Origin: Tardiphaga sp052076105
GTDB taxonomy: Bacteria; Pseudomonadota; Alphaproteobacteria; Rhizobiales; Xanthobacteraceae
NCBI RefSeq assembly: GCF_052076105.1
Contig: NZ_CP197245.1
Location: 2,790,001-2,854,000 of the forward strand
Reading direction: 5' to 3'
Length of the DNA: 64,000 nt
The notes beneath the pieces were generated by a model. It saw only the letters and a list, made by a program, of their open reading frames with translations. It made no database searches and was not told the DNA's origin. Below, in pieces: positions 34,376-44,553 of the stretch. The stretch's first letter is position 1; every line of letters begins with the position of its first letter. The position numbers and the translations under genes are program-made.

Positions 34376-35655
34376 CGCGTGAGATAGCGCTCGTAGCCGC
34401 CGCGCACGACCTCGTCGCTGTCGATCTCGGGATCCAGCGTGTAGAGATCCTGCGCGCGACCAATTCCGCGCAGGGCATAACGGCCGGTGGACACCAGATA
34501 TTTGCGGCCGGCGCTGTCCAGTCCGCTCTGGAAGGCCGTTGATGTCAGTAGCGGCCGATCGACCGACGAACACATCGAAGCGATGCGGCTCACCTCGTTG
34601 ACCGACGGGCCGACCACGGTGAAGTCGAGCCGCTCGTCGCTGCCGATATTGCCATAGAACACTTCGCCCTCGTGCAGGCCGACATAGGCCGTGGTGACCG
34701 GACGATCCGCAGCCCGACGCCTGGCATTCAACGCGGCGATGTTCTTGCGGAACTGATGCTCGGCGCGCAGCGCGTTGCGCTTGGCCTGCCCCATGTCATC
34801 GGCTGTGAACATGGCGAGCACGCCGTCGCCGATCAGCTTCAGCACGTCGCCACCGGACTCGTGGATCGCGTTGATGGACGCCTCGGCATAGTCGTTCAGG
34901 AAGGGAATGATCTCGTCAGGACCGATCGCCTCGCCGATCCCTGTCGAATTGCGCAGGTCGGAGAACCACAGGACTGCCTTGATGCGTTCGGTCACGCCGC
35001 GCGAGATCCTGCCCCGGAGCACCTGCTCGGCCGCGTCGCGGCCGAGATAGACACGCCCGAGAGTACGAGCAATCTCCATCTGTGCCACGGCCTTTAGCGC
35101 CAGGCCGAGCAAAGGGACGAGCTCGCGCAGCGCCGCCATCTGATCCTCGTCAAAACCGGCCTCACGGCGGGTCGTCCAATGCGAATAGACGCAGTCCATG
35201 TTTCCCATGGAGCCCTGTTCGCCGAACCTGTGCACGAAGACGGCACCATGCCGGTGCCCGTTGTCGCGCAAGGTCTGGATCATGTTGAACCGTTCGGCCA
35301 CGGCCGGATCGAACAAGTCGACCCGCATCTCGTCATATCCCTCTTCCAGCATGTGGAAAAACACCGACCGACGCCACGCTTCCGCGGCGTCTCCGGTCGC
35401 CGTCGAGCCATATTCGAACATCTCGCTTTCATTGCTCGGCCTGTCGCTCCAGCGAAAGCCGCGCCCCTCGAACAGCGGATGCAATGTGTCGAGAAAAACC
35501 TGCCCGCGCGACAGCTCGATCCCCATGGCAAGGCAGCGTTCACAAAAGCCGCGGATCAGTTCGCTTTCAGGCGAGCCGGTGAGGCCCTGGCCGGTCAGCC
35601 AGTTCATCAGTTCGATGCGGGGGGCAGTGTCCATTCCCAAACTTTCTTCCGTCAT
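34372..35655 (-). CDS. Class III adenylate/guanylate cyclase
   Basis: This 427-residue protein has a C-terminal class III cyclase catalytic domain (about residues 215-370). The metal-binding aspartates are in FSDLRNST and LIGDGVLAMF, the purine-specifying KLIGDG lysine and LDFTVVG aspartate suggest ATP, and the transition-state Asn/Arg appear in SVNEVSRI. The N-terminal 200 residues (WLTGQGLTGSPESELIRGF onward) form a conserved rhizobial input region without membrane helices, so this is cytosolic. ATG 35655 is used; ATG 35634 is an alternative. Confidence 0.9.
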   Translation of the reverse strand: MTEESLGMDTAPRIELMNWLTGQGLTGSPESELIRGFCERCLAMGIELSRGQVFLDTLHPLFEGRGFRWSDRPSNESEMFEYGSTATGDAAEAWRRSVFFHMLEEGYDEMRVDLFDPAVAERFNMIQTLRDNGHRHGAVFVHRFGEQGSMGNMDCVYSHWTTRREAGFDEDQMAALRELVPLLGLALKAVAQMEIARTLGRVYLGRDAAEQVLRGRISRGVTERIKAVLWFSDLRNSTGIGEAIGPDEIIPFLNDYAEASINAIHESGGDVLKLIGDGVLAMFTADDMGQAKRNALRAEHQFRKNIAALNARRRAADRPVTTAYVGLHEGEVFYGNIGSDERLDFTVVGPSVNEVSRIASMCSSVDRPLLTSTAFQSGLDSAGRKYLVSTGRYALRGIGRAQDLYTLDPEIDSDEVVRGGYERYLTR

Positions 35656-35705
35656 GACGGGCCGATCCCGCCTGCGGTGCCGGAGCAACTTCGCAGCGAA
35701 GGTCC

Positions 35706-35770
35706 GGCCATCCACGTCTCTCGTGCCATTGTGCCAAGGCGTGGATACCCGACACAAGGCCGGGTATCAT
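35706..35770. repeat. Dispersed palindromic repeat (diverged copy)
   Basis: CGGCCATCCACGTCT at the left, GGCGTGGATACCCG in the middle and GGCCGGGTATCAT at the right match the family at 13114, 19228 and 50111. It separates the cyclase gene from the RND pump. Confidence 0.7.
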
Positions 35771-35784
35771 GGTATTATTGGCAA

Positions 35785-38700
35785 TCACGCATGCGCCCCC
35801 AGATCCTTTTGCGTGACCACCACCGAGCCCGGGAACAGGCGCCGGATCAGGATATAGAAGATCGGCGTGAAAATCAGACCGAAGATGGTGACGCCAATCA
35901 TGCCGAAGAACACCGCGACACCAACCGCCTGACGCATCTCCGAGCCTGACCCCGACGAGATCACCAGCGGCAGCACGCCGAGAATGAAGGCGAAAGACGT
36001 CATCAGGATCGGGCGGATACGCAGGCGACAAGCCTCAACCACGGCTTCAAGCTGGTCGCGGCCTTCCTGCTCGATATCCCGGGCGAATTCGACGATCAGG
36101 ATCGCGTTCTTCGCAGCCAGTCCCACCAGCACGACGAAGCCGATCTGGGTGAGGATATTGATGTCCTGCCCCATGATCCGCACACCGACGGTTGCCGCGA
36201 ACAGGCACATCGGCACGATCAGGATGACGGCGAAAGGCAGTGACCAGCTGCCATATTGCGCCGCCAGCACCAGATAGACGAACAGCACGCAGATCGGGAA
36301 CACGTAGAGGCCTGCATTGCCGCCGGTCACCTGCTGATAGGACAGATCGGTCCACTCGAAGGTGAAGCCGCTCGGCAACGTGTCGTCCGCCAGCTTCTTC
36401 ATGGTATTGAGCGCCGTCGTGGAGCTGACACCGGGCAGCGTATCGCCCTGGATTTCGGAGGCGGAATAAAGGTTATAGCGCGGCACACGGTCGGGGCCTG
36501 CCGTGTCCCTGAAGTTCACCACGCTGCCCAGCAGCACCATGTTGCCATCGGCATTACGGGTCTGCATCCGCGCCAGATCAGACCGCTCCTTGCGGAACGG
36601 CAGATCGGCCTGCGCCGTGACGTGATAGGTGCGGCCAAGGATATTGAAGTCGTTGACATAGGCCGAACCGAAATAGGTTTGAATCGCCTCATTGACGTTC
36701 TGAACGGGCACGTTGAGCATCTGTGCCTTCTGGCGGTCAATCTCGACGAACACCTGCGGCGTGTTCGCACTGAAGGGGGAGAACACAGCAGTGAGGCCGG
36801 GCGCCTTGCGCGCGGCATTCACAAGTTCGTCCGTCGCCTTCTCGAGCAGATCAGGACCCCTGCCCTGATTATCGAGAATGCGCATGGCGAAGCCACCACC
36901 GGTGCCGATGCCCGGCACCGCGGGTGGGGGCACCACGATCACCAGCGCGCCTTCGATAGCGGCCAACCGCTTGCGCAGTTCGGCCGTGATCTTGGTCGCC
37001 GTGTTCCCATGTTTGGCGCGCTCCTCCGCATCGTCAAATACAGGGAACAACGCCGCAGCATTCGACGCCTGTGTGCGCGTCGCGCCGTTGAAGCCGGCGA
37101 AGGACGGCACGCGGACGACGCCCGGGACTTCAAGCGCAATGCGCTCGATCTGCCGCACGATCTCCGTGGTGCGACTGAGGGATGCCGCGCCGGGCAATTG
37201 CACGACGACGATGACATAGCCGCGATCCTGCGCAGGAATGAAGCCCTGCGGCGTCGCATAAATCAGCCAGCCAGCCGTGCCGATCAGGGCTGCGTAGACA
37301 ACGAGCATCAGCGCCAGATGATGGATCACAAAGCCGGCCGCGGTGCCATAAGCGTGCGACAGCCGGTCGAAGCCGCGATTGAACACACCGGTGAACGCGT
37401 TCCAGCCGCGCGCAACCACATTCCAGCTTGCGGGCGGTTTCTTCTCGTGATGCTGCTCGAGGATCATCGAGGCCAAAGCCGGCGACAAGGTCAGCGAACA
37501 GAAGCAGGAGATCGCCGTGGCGACCGCGATGGTGACGGCGAATTGCTGGAAGAACTGCCCGGAGATTCCGCCAATAAACGCCGTAGGCACGAACACCGCG
37601 CACAGCACCAGGGCAATCGAGATCAGCGCGCCACCGACCTCATTCATGGTCAGTAGTGCGGCGTCACGCCGGGTCTTTCCTTCGGCGAGATGCCGCTCGA
37701 CATTCTCCACCACGACAATGGCGTCGTCGACCACGATGCCGACAGCGAGCACCAAGCCAAACAGCGTCAGATTGTTGATCGAAAAGCCGAGCGCCGCCAT
37801 GACCGCGAAGGTGCCCACCAGCGACACCGGGATGGCGATGATCGGAATGATCGCCGGCCGCCAGCCCTGCAGAAACACGAGGACGACGATAACGACCAGC
37901 ACCATTGCCTCGTAGATCGTCTTGATCAGCTCGCTGACTGACTGTGCGATGAATTCAGTCGGATTGTAGCCGATATTGTATTCGAGACCTTTCGGAAAAT
38001 CAGCTTTCAGCTTGACCATCGTATCGGAGATGGCTTTCGCCGTGGAGAGCGCATTCGATCCCGGCCGCTGCGAGACAGCGAGCGCCACCGCCGGCTTCTT
38101 GAGCAGGAAGCTGTTGGTTGCATAGGACAACGCGCCAAGTTCGATCCGCGCCACGTCGTGCAAACGTACGGTGCGGCCGTCGCTGCCGGCCTTGATGACG
38201 ATGTTGCCGAATTCAGACTGATCCTTGAGACGGCCGGTAAAAGTCAGGTTCGGTGAGAAGGCTCGATCAGAGATCGGCGGCTCCGCGATCTGGCCACCGG
38301 CGATCTGGATGTTCTGCGCGCGAATTGCGGCGATGACGTCGCCCGCGGTCATGCCGAGATTGGCGATCTTGTCAGGATCGAGCCACAGCCTCATCGAGTA
38401 GTCACGTGCACCGAATATCTGGATATCGCCGACACCATTGAGCCTCAACAACTGGTCGCGCACCTGGCGCAGCGCATAGTTGGAGATATAGAGCTGGTCA
38501 TAGGTGTCGTCGGGCGACAGCATGAATACGACCATCATCAGGTCGGGGCTGTTCTTGCGGGTGACCACACCGTTGCGCTGGACTTCCTCAGGCAGACGCG
38601 GCTGGGCGATGGCAACGCGGTTCTGCACCAGCACCTGCGCCTTATCCAGGTCAGTGCCGAGCTTGAAAGTGACGGTGATGTTGAGCTGGCCGTTCGAGGT

Positions 38701-38952
38701 CGCCTGGCTGTACAGATACAGCATGTCCTCAACGCCGTTGATCTCCTGCTCGATCGGCGTCGCCACCGTCTCGGATACGGTCTGCGCGGAAGCACCCGGA
38801 TACTGCGTGGTGATCACGACAGTAGGTGGCGCGACTTCCGGATATTCCGACACCGGCAACGTGGTGTAAGCGAGCGCACCGACGATGATCAGCACGATGG
38901 ACAGCACCATCGCGAGGATCGGGCGATTGACGGACAGGCTGCCCAGATTCAT
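35785..38952 (-). CDS. RND efflux pump, inner-membrane transporter (HAE1/AcrB type)
   Basis: This 1055-residue protein has the full AcrB architecture: helix 1 (RPILAMVLSIVLIIVGALAY), the porter domain, the helix 4-6 block with the proton-relay GIVVDDAIVVVENVERHLAEG, a second large loop, and the final helices. It exports drugs or organic compounds in a tripartite complex. The start ATG overlaps the adaptor stop by four bases. No outer-membrane channel gene follows, so it may use a TolC encoded elsewhere. Confidence 0.95.
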   Translation of the reverse strand: MNLGSLSVNRPILAMVLSIVLIIVGALAYTTLPVSEYPEVAPPTVVITTQYPGASAQTVSETVATPIEQEINGVEDMLYLYSQATSNGQLNITVTFKLGTDLDKAQVLVQNRVAIAQPRLPEEVQRNGVVTRKNSPDLMMVVFMLSPDDTYDQLYISNYALRQVRDQLLRLNGVGDIQIFGARDYSMRLWLDPDKIANLGMTAGDVIAAIRAQNIQIAGGQIAEPPISDRAFSPNLTFTGRLKDQSEFGNIVIKAGSDGRTVRLHDVARIELGALSYATNSFLLKKPAVALAVSQRPGSNALSTAKAISDTMVKLKADFPKGLEYNIGYNPTEFIAQSVSELIKTIYEAMVLVVIVVLVFLQGWRPAIIPIIAIPVSLVGTFAVMAALGFSINNLTLFGLVLAVGIVVDDAIVVVENVERHLAEGKTRRDAALLTMNEVGGALISIALVLCAVFVPTAFIGGISGQFFQQFAVTIAVATAISCFCSLTLSPALASMILEQHHEKKPPASWNVVARGWNAFTGVFNRGFDRLSHAYGTAAGFVIHHLALMLVVYAALIGTAGWLIYATPQGFIPAQDRGYVIVVVQLPGAASLSRTTEIVRQIERIALEVPGVVRVPSFAGFNGATRTQASNAAALFPVFDDAEERAKHGNTATKITAELRKRLAAIEGALVIVVPPPAVPGIGTGGGFAMRILDNQGRGPDLLEKATDELVNAARKAPGLTAVFSPFSANTPQVFVEIDRQKAQMLNVPVQNVNEAIQTYFGSAYVNDFNILGRTYHVTAQADLPFRKERSDLARMQTRNADGNMVLLGSVVNFRDTAGPDRVPRYNLYSASEIQGDTLPGVSSTTALNTMKKLADDTLPSGFTFEWTDLSYQQVTGGNAGLYVFPICVLFVYLVLAAQYGSWSLPFAVILIVPMCLFAATVGVRIMGQDINILTQIGFVVLVGLAAKNAILIVEFARDIEQEGRDQLEAVVEACRLRIRPILMTSFAFILGVLPLVISSGSGSEMRQAVGVAVFFGMIGVTIFGLIFTPIFYILIRRLFPGSVVVTQKDLGAHA

Positions 38953-40160
38953 GGCTTAACGCCGGCAGCTGGAGTAGCAGGCTTGGCGTCCGCCATTTTT
39001 GGCGCCACCTTGGCGCCGATCCGGGCCCGCTGCAGCCCGTCAACGATCACGCGATCATCCGGTTTCAGGCCCTCCCTGATGACACGCAACCCGTCATCGA
39101 GCGGCCCCAGAACCACCGGTCGTGCTTCAACCGTGTCGTCGGCCTTCACCACCAGCACGATCTTGCGCGACTGATCGGTTGCGATAGCCGTGTCGGGTAC
39201 CAGCAGCGCCTCATATTCACCGCTTGCGATGACACGCAGGCGGGCGAATTGGCCGGGCAAAATCGAGAGATCTTTATTTTCAACGATGGCGCGGCCACGG
39301 AGTGTCCCGGTGCCGACATCGAGGCGATTGTCGAGGAAGTCCATCTTGCCTTCGCGTGACGGCTTGATATCACCGGTCAGCGTTATCTGCACCGGATTGG
39401 GCGTATCCCGCGAACTTGGTCGTCTGCCCTCGAACCACAACCGGCTGTTCCGCTGATAGATCGACTCGTCCATGTCGAAATACAGATAGATCGGCGCCAT
39501 CGACACGATCGAGGTCAGCACCGTCGCACCGCTGTCGCTGCCCTGCACGAGATTGCCGACGCTGATCAGATGCCGGCTGACGCGGCCATCGATAGGCGCG
39601 ACAACTTTGGTATATTCGAGATTGAGCTTGGCCAGTTTCAAGGCGCCTTCGGCCTGCAAAACCGCAGCCTGCGCCGCCGCGAGCTGCTGGTTTCGCTGAT
39701 CGACGATGTTTTCGGAGATCGCCTGGGTCTTGATCAGCGTTGTGGCGCGCTCAAGTTCTTTCTCTGCCAGAACGACCTTGGCCTTGGCATCGTCGAGCTG
39801 GCCCTGCGCCTGCTCGGCTGTCGCTTCATACTGGCGCGGATCGATCTCGTAGAGAACATCGCCGGTCTTCACCACGGCGCCGTCCACAAAGGTCACCTTG
39901 GTGATGAAACCGGTGACCCGGGCGCGCACCTGCACCTGATCGACAGCATCGAAGCGGCCGGTGAATTCATCCCAGTCAGTTGTCATCCGCTTGACGGGAT
40001 TGGCGACCGTGACCGGTGGCGCCGGCGGTGCCGCAGCCTCTTCCTTCTTGCCGCAACCTGCGAGAAGCAGAAGAGCCAGAACGGGGGCAACGATCGACAG
40101 ACATGACGCAAGGGTATTTCCGGCGACATATAACCGAGACAAACTGATTGAAGTCCTCAA
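38949..40160 (-). CDS. RND efflux pump, periplasmic adaptor lipoprotein
   Basis: This 403-residue membrane-fusion protein has a lipobox (ALLLLAGCGKK), a lipoyl half-motif (RARVTGFITKVTFVDGAVVK and DVLYEIDPRQYEA), a coiled-coil hairpin, and the returning half (VVAPIDGRVSRHLISVGNLV). No ATG occurs before the signal sequence in this frame. TTG 40160 is given, and TTG 40139 is another candidate, so the exact start is uncertain. It forms an operon with the pump. Confidence 0.92.
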   Translation of the reverse strand: MRTSISLSRLYVAGNTLASCLSIVAPVLALLLLAGCGKKEEAAAPPAPPVTVANPVKRMTTDWDEFTGRFDAVDQVQVRARVTGFITKVTFVDGAVVKTGDVLYEIDPRQYEATAEQAQGQLDDAKAKVVLAEKELERATTLIKTQAISENIVDQRNQQLAAAQAAVLQAEGALKLAKLNLEYTKVVAPIDGRVSRHLISVGNLVQGSDSGATVLTSIVSMAPIYLYFDMDESIYQRNSRLWFEGRRPSSRDTPNPVQITLTGDIKPSREGKMDFLDNRLDVGTGTLRGRAIVENKDLSILPGQFARLRVIASGEYEALLVPDTAIATDQSRKIVLVVKADDTVEARPVVLGPLDDGLRVIREGLKPDDRVIVDGLQRARIGAKVAPKMADAKPATPAAGVKP

Positions 40161-40740
40161 AACCAGCCCCCTGCCACGACACCCGATACTCCGGCCATCA
40201 TGCGCTATATCAATTCGACATCAAGCGAAATAATATCGAGCCGCGTCGCTGCAAGTACCGTGCGACTGCAACCGAGCTATCCGAAGGGGCAATTGACCAT
40301 CAAACGTCACGCGATGGTCGCATCATCGTGATGCTGGCGTCTTTTCGCTCACGTCACGCGACGACAGCCTATGAGGTGCGGGGTCATCTCGACGGTCGCA
40401 TGGGTGGCACTGCCTGCTAGAAATGCTCGACGGCGTCACGGTCGGAGCCAATGCATCGGCACTGGGCTGTGGCTTGTCCGCAGCAGAGTCGCATTGACAT
40501 CAACACCGCCAAAATGACGACGCCTGAATCGGCGACACGCGCGATATTTGAAACGTGATTTCGATCAAATTGTCGAAGCCGACGACCTGAGAACGCAAAT
40601 ACGGCGTGACACTTGATCTCGCCTGCCGGACGATTTCAGTTTCAAGGGGTCTGAGCCCATGTGTCGCGCTACATGCTCAGCCATGGCGCGAGAGCTACAG
40701 ATCGACTATGATACCTGCCCATCACCCAGAAGGAACAAGC
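40161..40740. other. Intergenic region between the efflux operon and the CNNM gene
   Basis: About 580 bp separate the divergent adaptor and CNNM-like genes. Frames on both strands are short and unconvincing, and I see no repeat or RNA gene. It presumably carries both promoters. No TetR-type repressor gene is next to the pump. Confidence 0.5.
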
Positions 40741-42042
40741 GTGTTATCTCTCGAACTCGGGATCGTTGCGATCCTGATCGTCGTCAACGGCCTGCTCGCA
40801 ATGTCGGAGCTGGCGATCGTATCTTCCCGTCCTGCCCGCCTCACCGCTCTGGTTGAAAAAGGCGTGACAGGCTCACGCCGCGCACTGACGCTGGCGTCCG
40901 ATCCCGGCAAGTTCCTCTCCACCGTGCAAATCGGCATCACGCTGATCGGCGTCCTGTCGGGCGCATTCTCCGGTGCTACGCTCGGCCAACGCCTGAGCGT
41001 GATCCTGCTCGACCTTGGCGTCTCCAGGGGGCTCGCCGATACACTCGGCGTCGGCATCGTCGTCACTCTCATCACCTATGCATCGCTGATCATCGGCGAA
41101 CTCGTGCCAAAGCAGATCGCGCTGCGCGATCCCGAGGCCGTGGCCGTGCGCGTTGCGCCGGCCATGGTACTGCTCGCAAAAATCTCGCTGCCGCTGGTGT
41201 GGCTGCTCGACCGTTCCGGCAAGGCGATCCTGTTCCTGCTGGGCCACCGCGGCGAAGCGGAGGAGAAGGTCAGCGAGGACGAAATCCGTACACTCGTGAC
41301 CGAAGCGGAGACCGCTGGCGTATTGGAGCCCGGCGAGAAGGAAATGATCGCGGGCGTGATGCGCCTCGGCGATCTGCCCGTCGGCGCCGTGATGACACCG
41401 CGCCATGAGGTGGCGATGATCGATCTTGCCGATCCCATCGAGACCATTCAGGCCGAACTCGCCGGCAGCTCGCATTCGCGCTTTGCGGTGTTCGATGGCG
41501 ACGGCGATTCCGCCATCGGCATCGTGCAAGCCAAGGACCTGCTGGACGTCTATCTCACCGGCAAGACGCCGGACATCCGTGCGCTGGTGCGCGAGGCGCC
41601 GGTCATTCCCGACACTGTCGATGCGCGCGACGTGGTGGCGATCCTGCGTGACTCGCCATTTCATATCGGCCTCGTGCATGACGAATACGGCGTGTTCCAG
41701 GGTGTCGTGACATCGGCTGATATTCTGGAATCCATCGTCGGCGCCTTCCATACCGAGGAAGGCCCGGCTGAGGTCGCCTTCCACAAGCGCGAGGACGGCT
41801 CGTATCTGATCTCGGGCTGGATGCCCGCGGTTGAATTCGCCGCCCTGCTCGGCATTGAACTGCCGATACAGTCGCGCCCTTATCAGACCTTCGCGGGATT
41901 TCTGTTGCAGGAGTTCGGTAAGATCCCTGACGTCGGCGACGAGGTCGTCTCGCACGCCTGGCGTTTCGAGGTCATGGACCTCGACGGCCGCCGCATCGAC
42001 AAGGTGCTGGCCAGCCGGGTGACCGAAGAGGCGCTGGGATAG
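40741..42042 (+). CDS. CNNM/CBS-domain membrane protein (HlyC/CorC, UPF0053 family)
   Basis: This 433-residue protein has an N-terminal CNNM transmembrane domain (LELGIVAILIVVNGLLAMSE to EDEIRTLVTEAE), a pair of CBS domains (about MTPRHEVAMIDL to VTSADILESIVG) and a C-terminal CorC/HlyC domain. Relatives act in Mg2+/Co2+ efflux. GTG 40741 has AAGGA upstream and gives the expected N-terminus; an ATG at 40708 is possible. The original annotation as a hemolysin is historical. Confidence 0.88.
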   Translation: MLSLELGIVAILIVVNGLLAMSELAIVSSRPARLTALVEKGVTGSRRALTLASDPGKFLSTVQIGITLIGVLSGAFSGATLGQRLSVILLDLGVSRGLADTLGVGIVVTLITYASLIIGELVPKQIALRDPEAVAVRVAPAMVLLAKISLPLVWLLDRSGKAILFLLGHRGEAEEKVSEDEIRTLVTEAETAGVLEPGEKEMIAGVMRLGDLPVGAVMTPRHEVAMIDLADPIETIQAELAGSSHSRFAVFDGDGDSAIGIVQAKDLLDVYLTGKTPDIRALVREAPVIPDTVDARDVVAILRDSPFHIGLVHDEYGVFQGVVTSADILESIVGAFHTEEGPAEVAFHKREDGSYLISGWMPAVEFAALLGIELPIQSRPYQTFAGFLLQEFGKIPDVGDEVVSHAWRFEVMDLDGRRIDKVLASRVTEEALG

Positions 42043-42065
42043 GCGTGCAGTCGCGGCACGCTCTA

Positions 42066-42089
42066 TCGTCCCCGCATTCGCGGGGACGA
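42066..42089. repeat. Hairpin TCGTCCCCGC unit
   Basis: A 10-bp stem TCGTCCCCGC / GCGGGGACGA with a 4-base loop lies between the convergent CNNM gene and parC. It is the same unit that forms the inverted repeats around the flippable segment at 18458 and 50847. It may act as a shared terminator. Confidence 0.75.
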
Positions 42090-42115
42090 CATGTTGAGAG
42101 TTACGGACGCGATGC

Positions 42116-44374
42116 CTACTCGATCACTCGGCCGAACTTGTTCGACTTCGGCAGGCCCGTCGCGAGACGGCCGGCATCCGCACGATTGCCGCGCCAGTCG
42201 GCCAGTTCCTTCCAGGTCAGACGATGTTCGCGGTCAGATGAGTCCTTCCAGCTCAGGCCTTCCTTGGCCACGAAAGTCGCAACATCCGACAGGCCCGCGC
42301 TCGTGTATTTCTGCAAGCGCACGCCACGACCGCGCGCCATCTCCGGCACCTGATCGAGCGGGAAGATGACCATCTTGTGGTTGGTGCCGATGACCGCGAC
42401 CTGATCGCTACCCTCGCCGACCACCGTCAGCGCCCGCGCCTCGTTCGGCATCTCGACATTCAGCACCTGCTTGCCCTTGCGGGTGGTGCCGACACAGTCA
42501 TCCTCATTGACGAGGAAGCCCTGCCCGTCATGGCTGGCAATCAGGAACTTGCGGCCGCCCTTGTGCACGAACATCGAGACGATCGCGGCGTCGCCCTCCA
42601 TGTCGATGAACAGGCGGATCGGTTCGCCATGGCCGCGGCCGCCCGGCAGCTTCGCCACGTCAAGCGAATAGAACCGGCCATTGGTGGCGAGCAACATCAG
42701 CTTCGAGGTTGTCTCGGCGAAAAACGCCTTGTCCAGCTTGTCGTCGGTCTTGAAGGTCAGGTTGGACAGGTCTGCGACCTGGCCTTTCAGCGTACGGACC
42801 CACCCCTTTTCGGAAACCACGACCGTGACGGGCTCGCGCTCGACCAGCGACTCTTCGAGTGCGGCCAGATCGTGCTCCGGCGCATCCGCGAACACCGTAC
42901 GGCGCTTGCCGAGCGGCGTCTTCGGTCCGAAGATATCGCGCACCTTGCGGACCTGTTCGCCGACCTTGGCCCACTGCTCGGCCTCGGACTTCAGGATCGC
43001 ATTGATGCCCTTCAGCTCTGCGCGGAGTTCCTTGTCTTCCTTCTTGATTTCGAACTCTTCGAGCTTGCGCAAGCTGCGCAGGCGCATGTTCAGGATCGAC
43101 TCGGCCTGAAGCTCGGTCAGGCTGAATGCCTTCATCAAGGCAGGCTTCGGCTCATCCTCGGTGCGAATAATCCGGATCACCTCGTCGATATTGAGATAAG
43201 CGATCAGATAGCCGCCGAGCACTTCGAGGCGATGCTCGATCTGACCCTTGCGATAGTTGGAACGGCGCAGCAGCACGTCGCGCAGATGGTCGAGCCATTC
43301 ACGCAGACATTCGGCGAGACCGAGCACCTTCGGGATGCGGCCCTTCACCAGCACGTTGAGGTTCAGCGGAATCTTGCTCTCGAGCTCGGTGAGCTTGAAC
43401 AGCGACTCCATCACCAGACCGGCATCGACATTGCGCGTCTTCGGCTCGATGACGACACGGATGTCCTCGGCGGACTCGTCGCGGATGTCGCCGATCAGCG
43501 GCAACTTCTTGTCGTTGAGAAGTTCGGCGATCTTCTCGATCAGCCGCGACTTCTGCACGAGCCACGGAATCTCGGTGACGACGACATTCCAGGCGCCCCG
43601 TGCGCCCTCTTCCACGTGCCACTTGGCGCGGGTCCGGAACGAGCCGCGCCCGGTCGTATAGGCCTCGGCAATGCTTTCCTTGGAATCGACGATGATGCCG
43701 CCGGTCGGGAAATCCGGTCCCTTCACCCAACGCATCAACGACTTCGATTTGGCGTCGGGTTTGTCGATCAGATGCAGAGCGGCGTCGCAGAGTTCGGCGA
43801 CATTGTGCGGCGGGATAGAGGTCGCCATGCCAACCGCGATGCCCTGTGCACCGTTGGCCAGCAGGTTCGGGAAGCCGCCCGGCAGCACCGCCGGCTCTTT
43901 CGACTGGCCATCGTAATTCGGGCGCAGCTCGACCGCATCCTCGTCGATACCTTCGAGCAACAGCCGCGCGACGTCGGTCATGCGCGCTTCGGTGTAACGA
44001 TAGGCCGCAGCACTATCGCCGTCGATATTGCCGAAATTGCCCTGGCCGTCGACCAGCGGATAGCGCGACGAGAAATCCTGCGCGAGGCGCACCAGCGCGT
44101 CATAGATCGACTGGTCGCCATGGGGATGGAACGAGCCCATCACGTCGCCGACGATCTTGGCGGATTTCTTGAACGGCGTGCCCGGATCGAGCCGCAGCAG
44201 GCGCATGCCATAAAGGATGCGGCGATGGACCGGCTTCAACCCGTCCCGCGCATCCGGCAGCGCCCGGTGCATGATCGTGGACAGCGCGTAAGCGAGATAG
44301 CGCTCCTCGAGCGCTTCCCGCAGCTGCACTTCGTGAATTTCAGCCGGCTCCGGCGGAATCAGTCTTTTTCCCAT
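42116..44374 (-). CDS. parC: DNA topoisomerase IV subunit A
   Basis: This 752-residue type IIA topoisomerase subunit cuts and passes DNA to decatenate chromosomes. It has ALPDARDGLKPVHRRILYGM, the catalytic tyrosine in SAAAYRYTEARMT, and a shorter beta-propeller C-terminus than GyrA. The quinolone-pocket region reads GSFHPHGDQSIYDALVRLAQ. The GyrA-box-free C-terminus and the length support ParC over GyrA. The gene is monocistronic. Confidence 0.95.
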   Translation of the reverse strand: MGKRLIPPEPAEIHEVQLREALEERYLAYALSTIMHRALPDARDGLKPVHRRILYGMRLLRLDPGTPFKKSAKIVGDVMGSFHPHGDQSIYDALVRLAQDFSSRYPLVDGQGNFGNIDGDSAAAYRYTEARMTDVARLLLEGIDEDAVELRPNYDGQSKEPAVLPGGFPNLLANGAQGIAVGMATSIPPHNVAELCDAALHLIDKPDAKSKSLMRWVKGPDFPTGGIIVDSKESIAEAYTTGRGSFRTRAKWHVEEGARGAWNVVVTEIPWLVQKSRLIEKIAELLNDKKLPLIGDIRDESAEDIRVVIEPKTRNVDAGLVMESLFKLTELESKIPLNLNVLVKGRIPKVLGLAECLREWLDHLRDVLLRRSNYRKGQIEHRLEVLGGYLIAYLNIDEVIRIIRTEDEPKPALMKAFSLTELQAESILNMRLRSLRKLEEFEIKKEDKELRAELKGINAILKSEAEQWAKVGEQVRKVRDIFGPKTPLGKRRTVFADAPEHDLAALEESLVEREPVTVVVSEKGWVRTLKGQVADLSNLTFKTDDKLDKAFFAETTSKLMLLATNGRFYSLDVAKLPGGRGHGEPIRLFIDMEGDAAIVSMFVHKGGRKFLIASHDGQGFLVNEDDCVGTTRKGKQVLNVEMPNEARALTVVGEGSDQVAVIGTNHKMVIFPLDQVPEMARGRGVRLQKYTSAGLSDVATFVAKEGLSWKDSSDREHRLTWKELADWRGNRADAGRLATGLPKSNKFGRVIE

Positions 44375-44510
44375 GGCGAGGGGTTAGCGCCTCCCAACGA
44401 ATCGGGCAAGAAATGAATCGCGCGCCACCGATCAAGTTCCATCGATATCGGGGCGCCCTCGCCTAGGGAGGGCCGCCCACGACCTCCGGTCAACGGCCCA
44501 GCGATCCAAT

Positions 44511-44545
44511 AGACGGCTGTCCAGGCTCCGCCCGGACAGCCGTCT
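44511..44545 (-). terminator. Stem-loop after the copper operon
   Basis: A perfect 12-bp stem (AGACGGCTGTCC / GGACAGCCGTCT) with an 11-base loop lies 8 bp beyond the last gene of the copper operon on the minus strand. The T-run is poor. Confidence 0.65.
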
Positions 44546-44553
44546 TCCGGCGA

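Noticed and set aside
35785..40160. RND operon as a metal (CusA/CzcA-type) pump linked to the copper genes
   Set aside because: The transporter has HAE1/AcrB-like motifs and its adaptor is AcrA-like; it is divergently located and separated from the copper operon by parC and a CNNM gene.
40606..40740. Upstream extension of the CNNM gene
   Set aside because: The first 45 codons have no hydrophobic or family pattern; GTG 40741 has a ribosome site and fits homologous N-termini.
42377..44416. A 679-codon open frame on the plus strand opposite parC
   Set aside because: It mirrors the parC coding sequence, has no family motifs and is rich in His, Arg and Gln as expected for an antisense frame in high-GC DNA.
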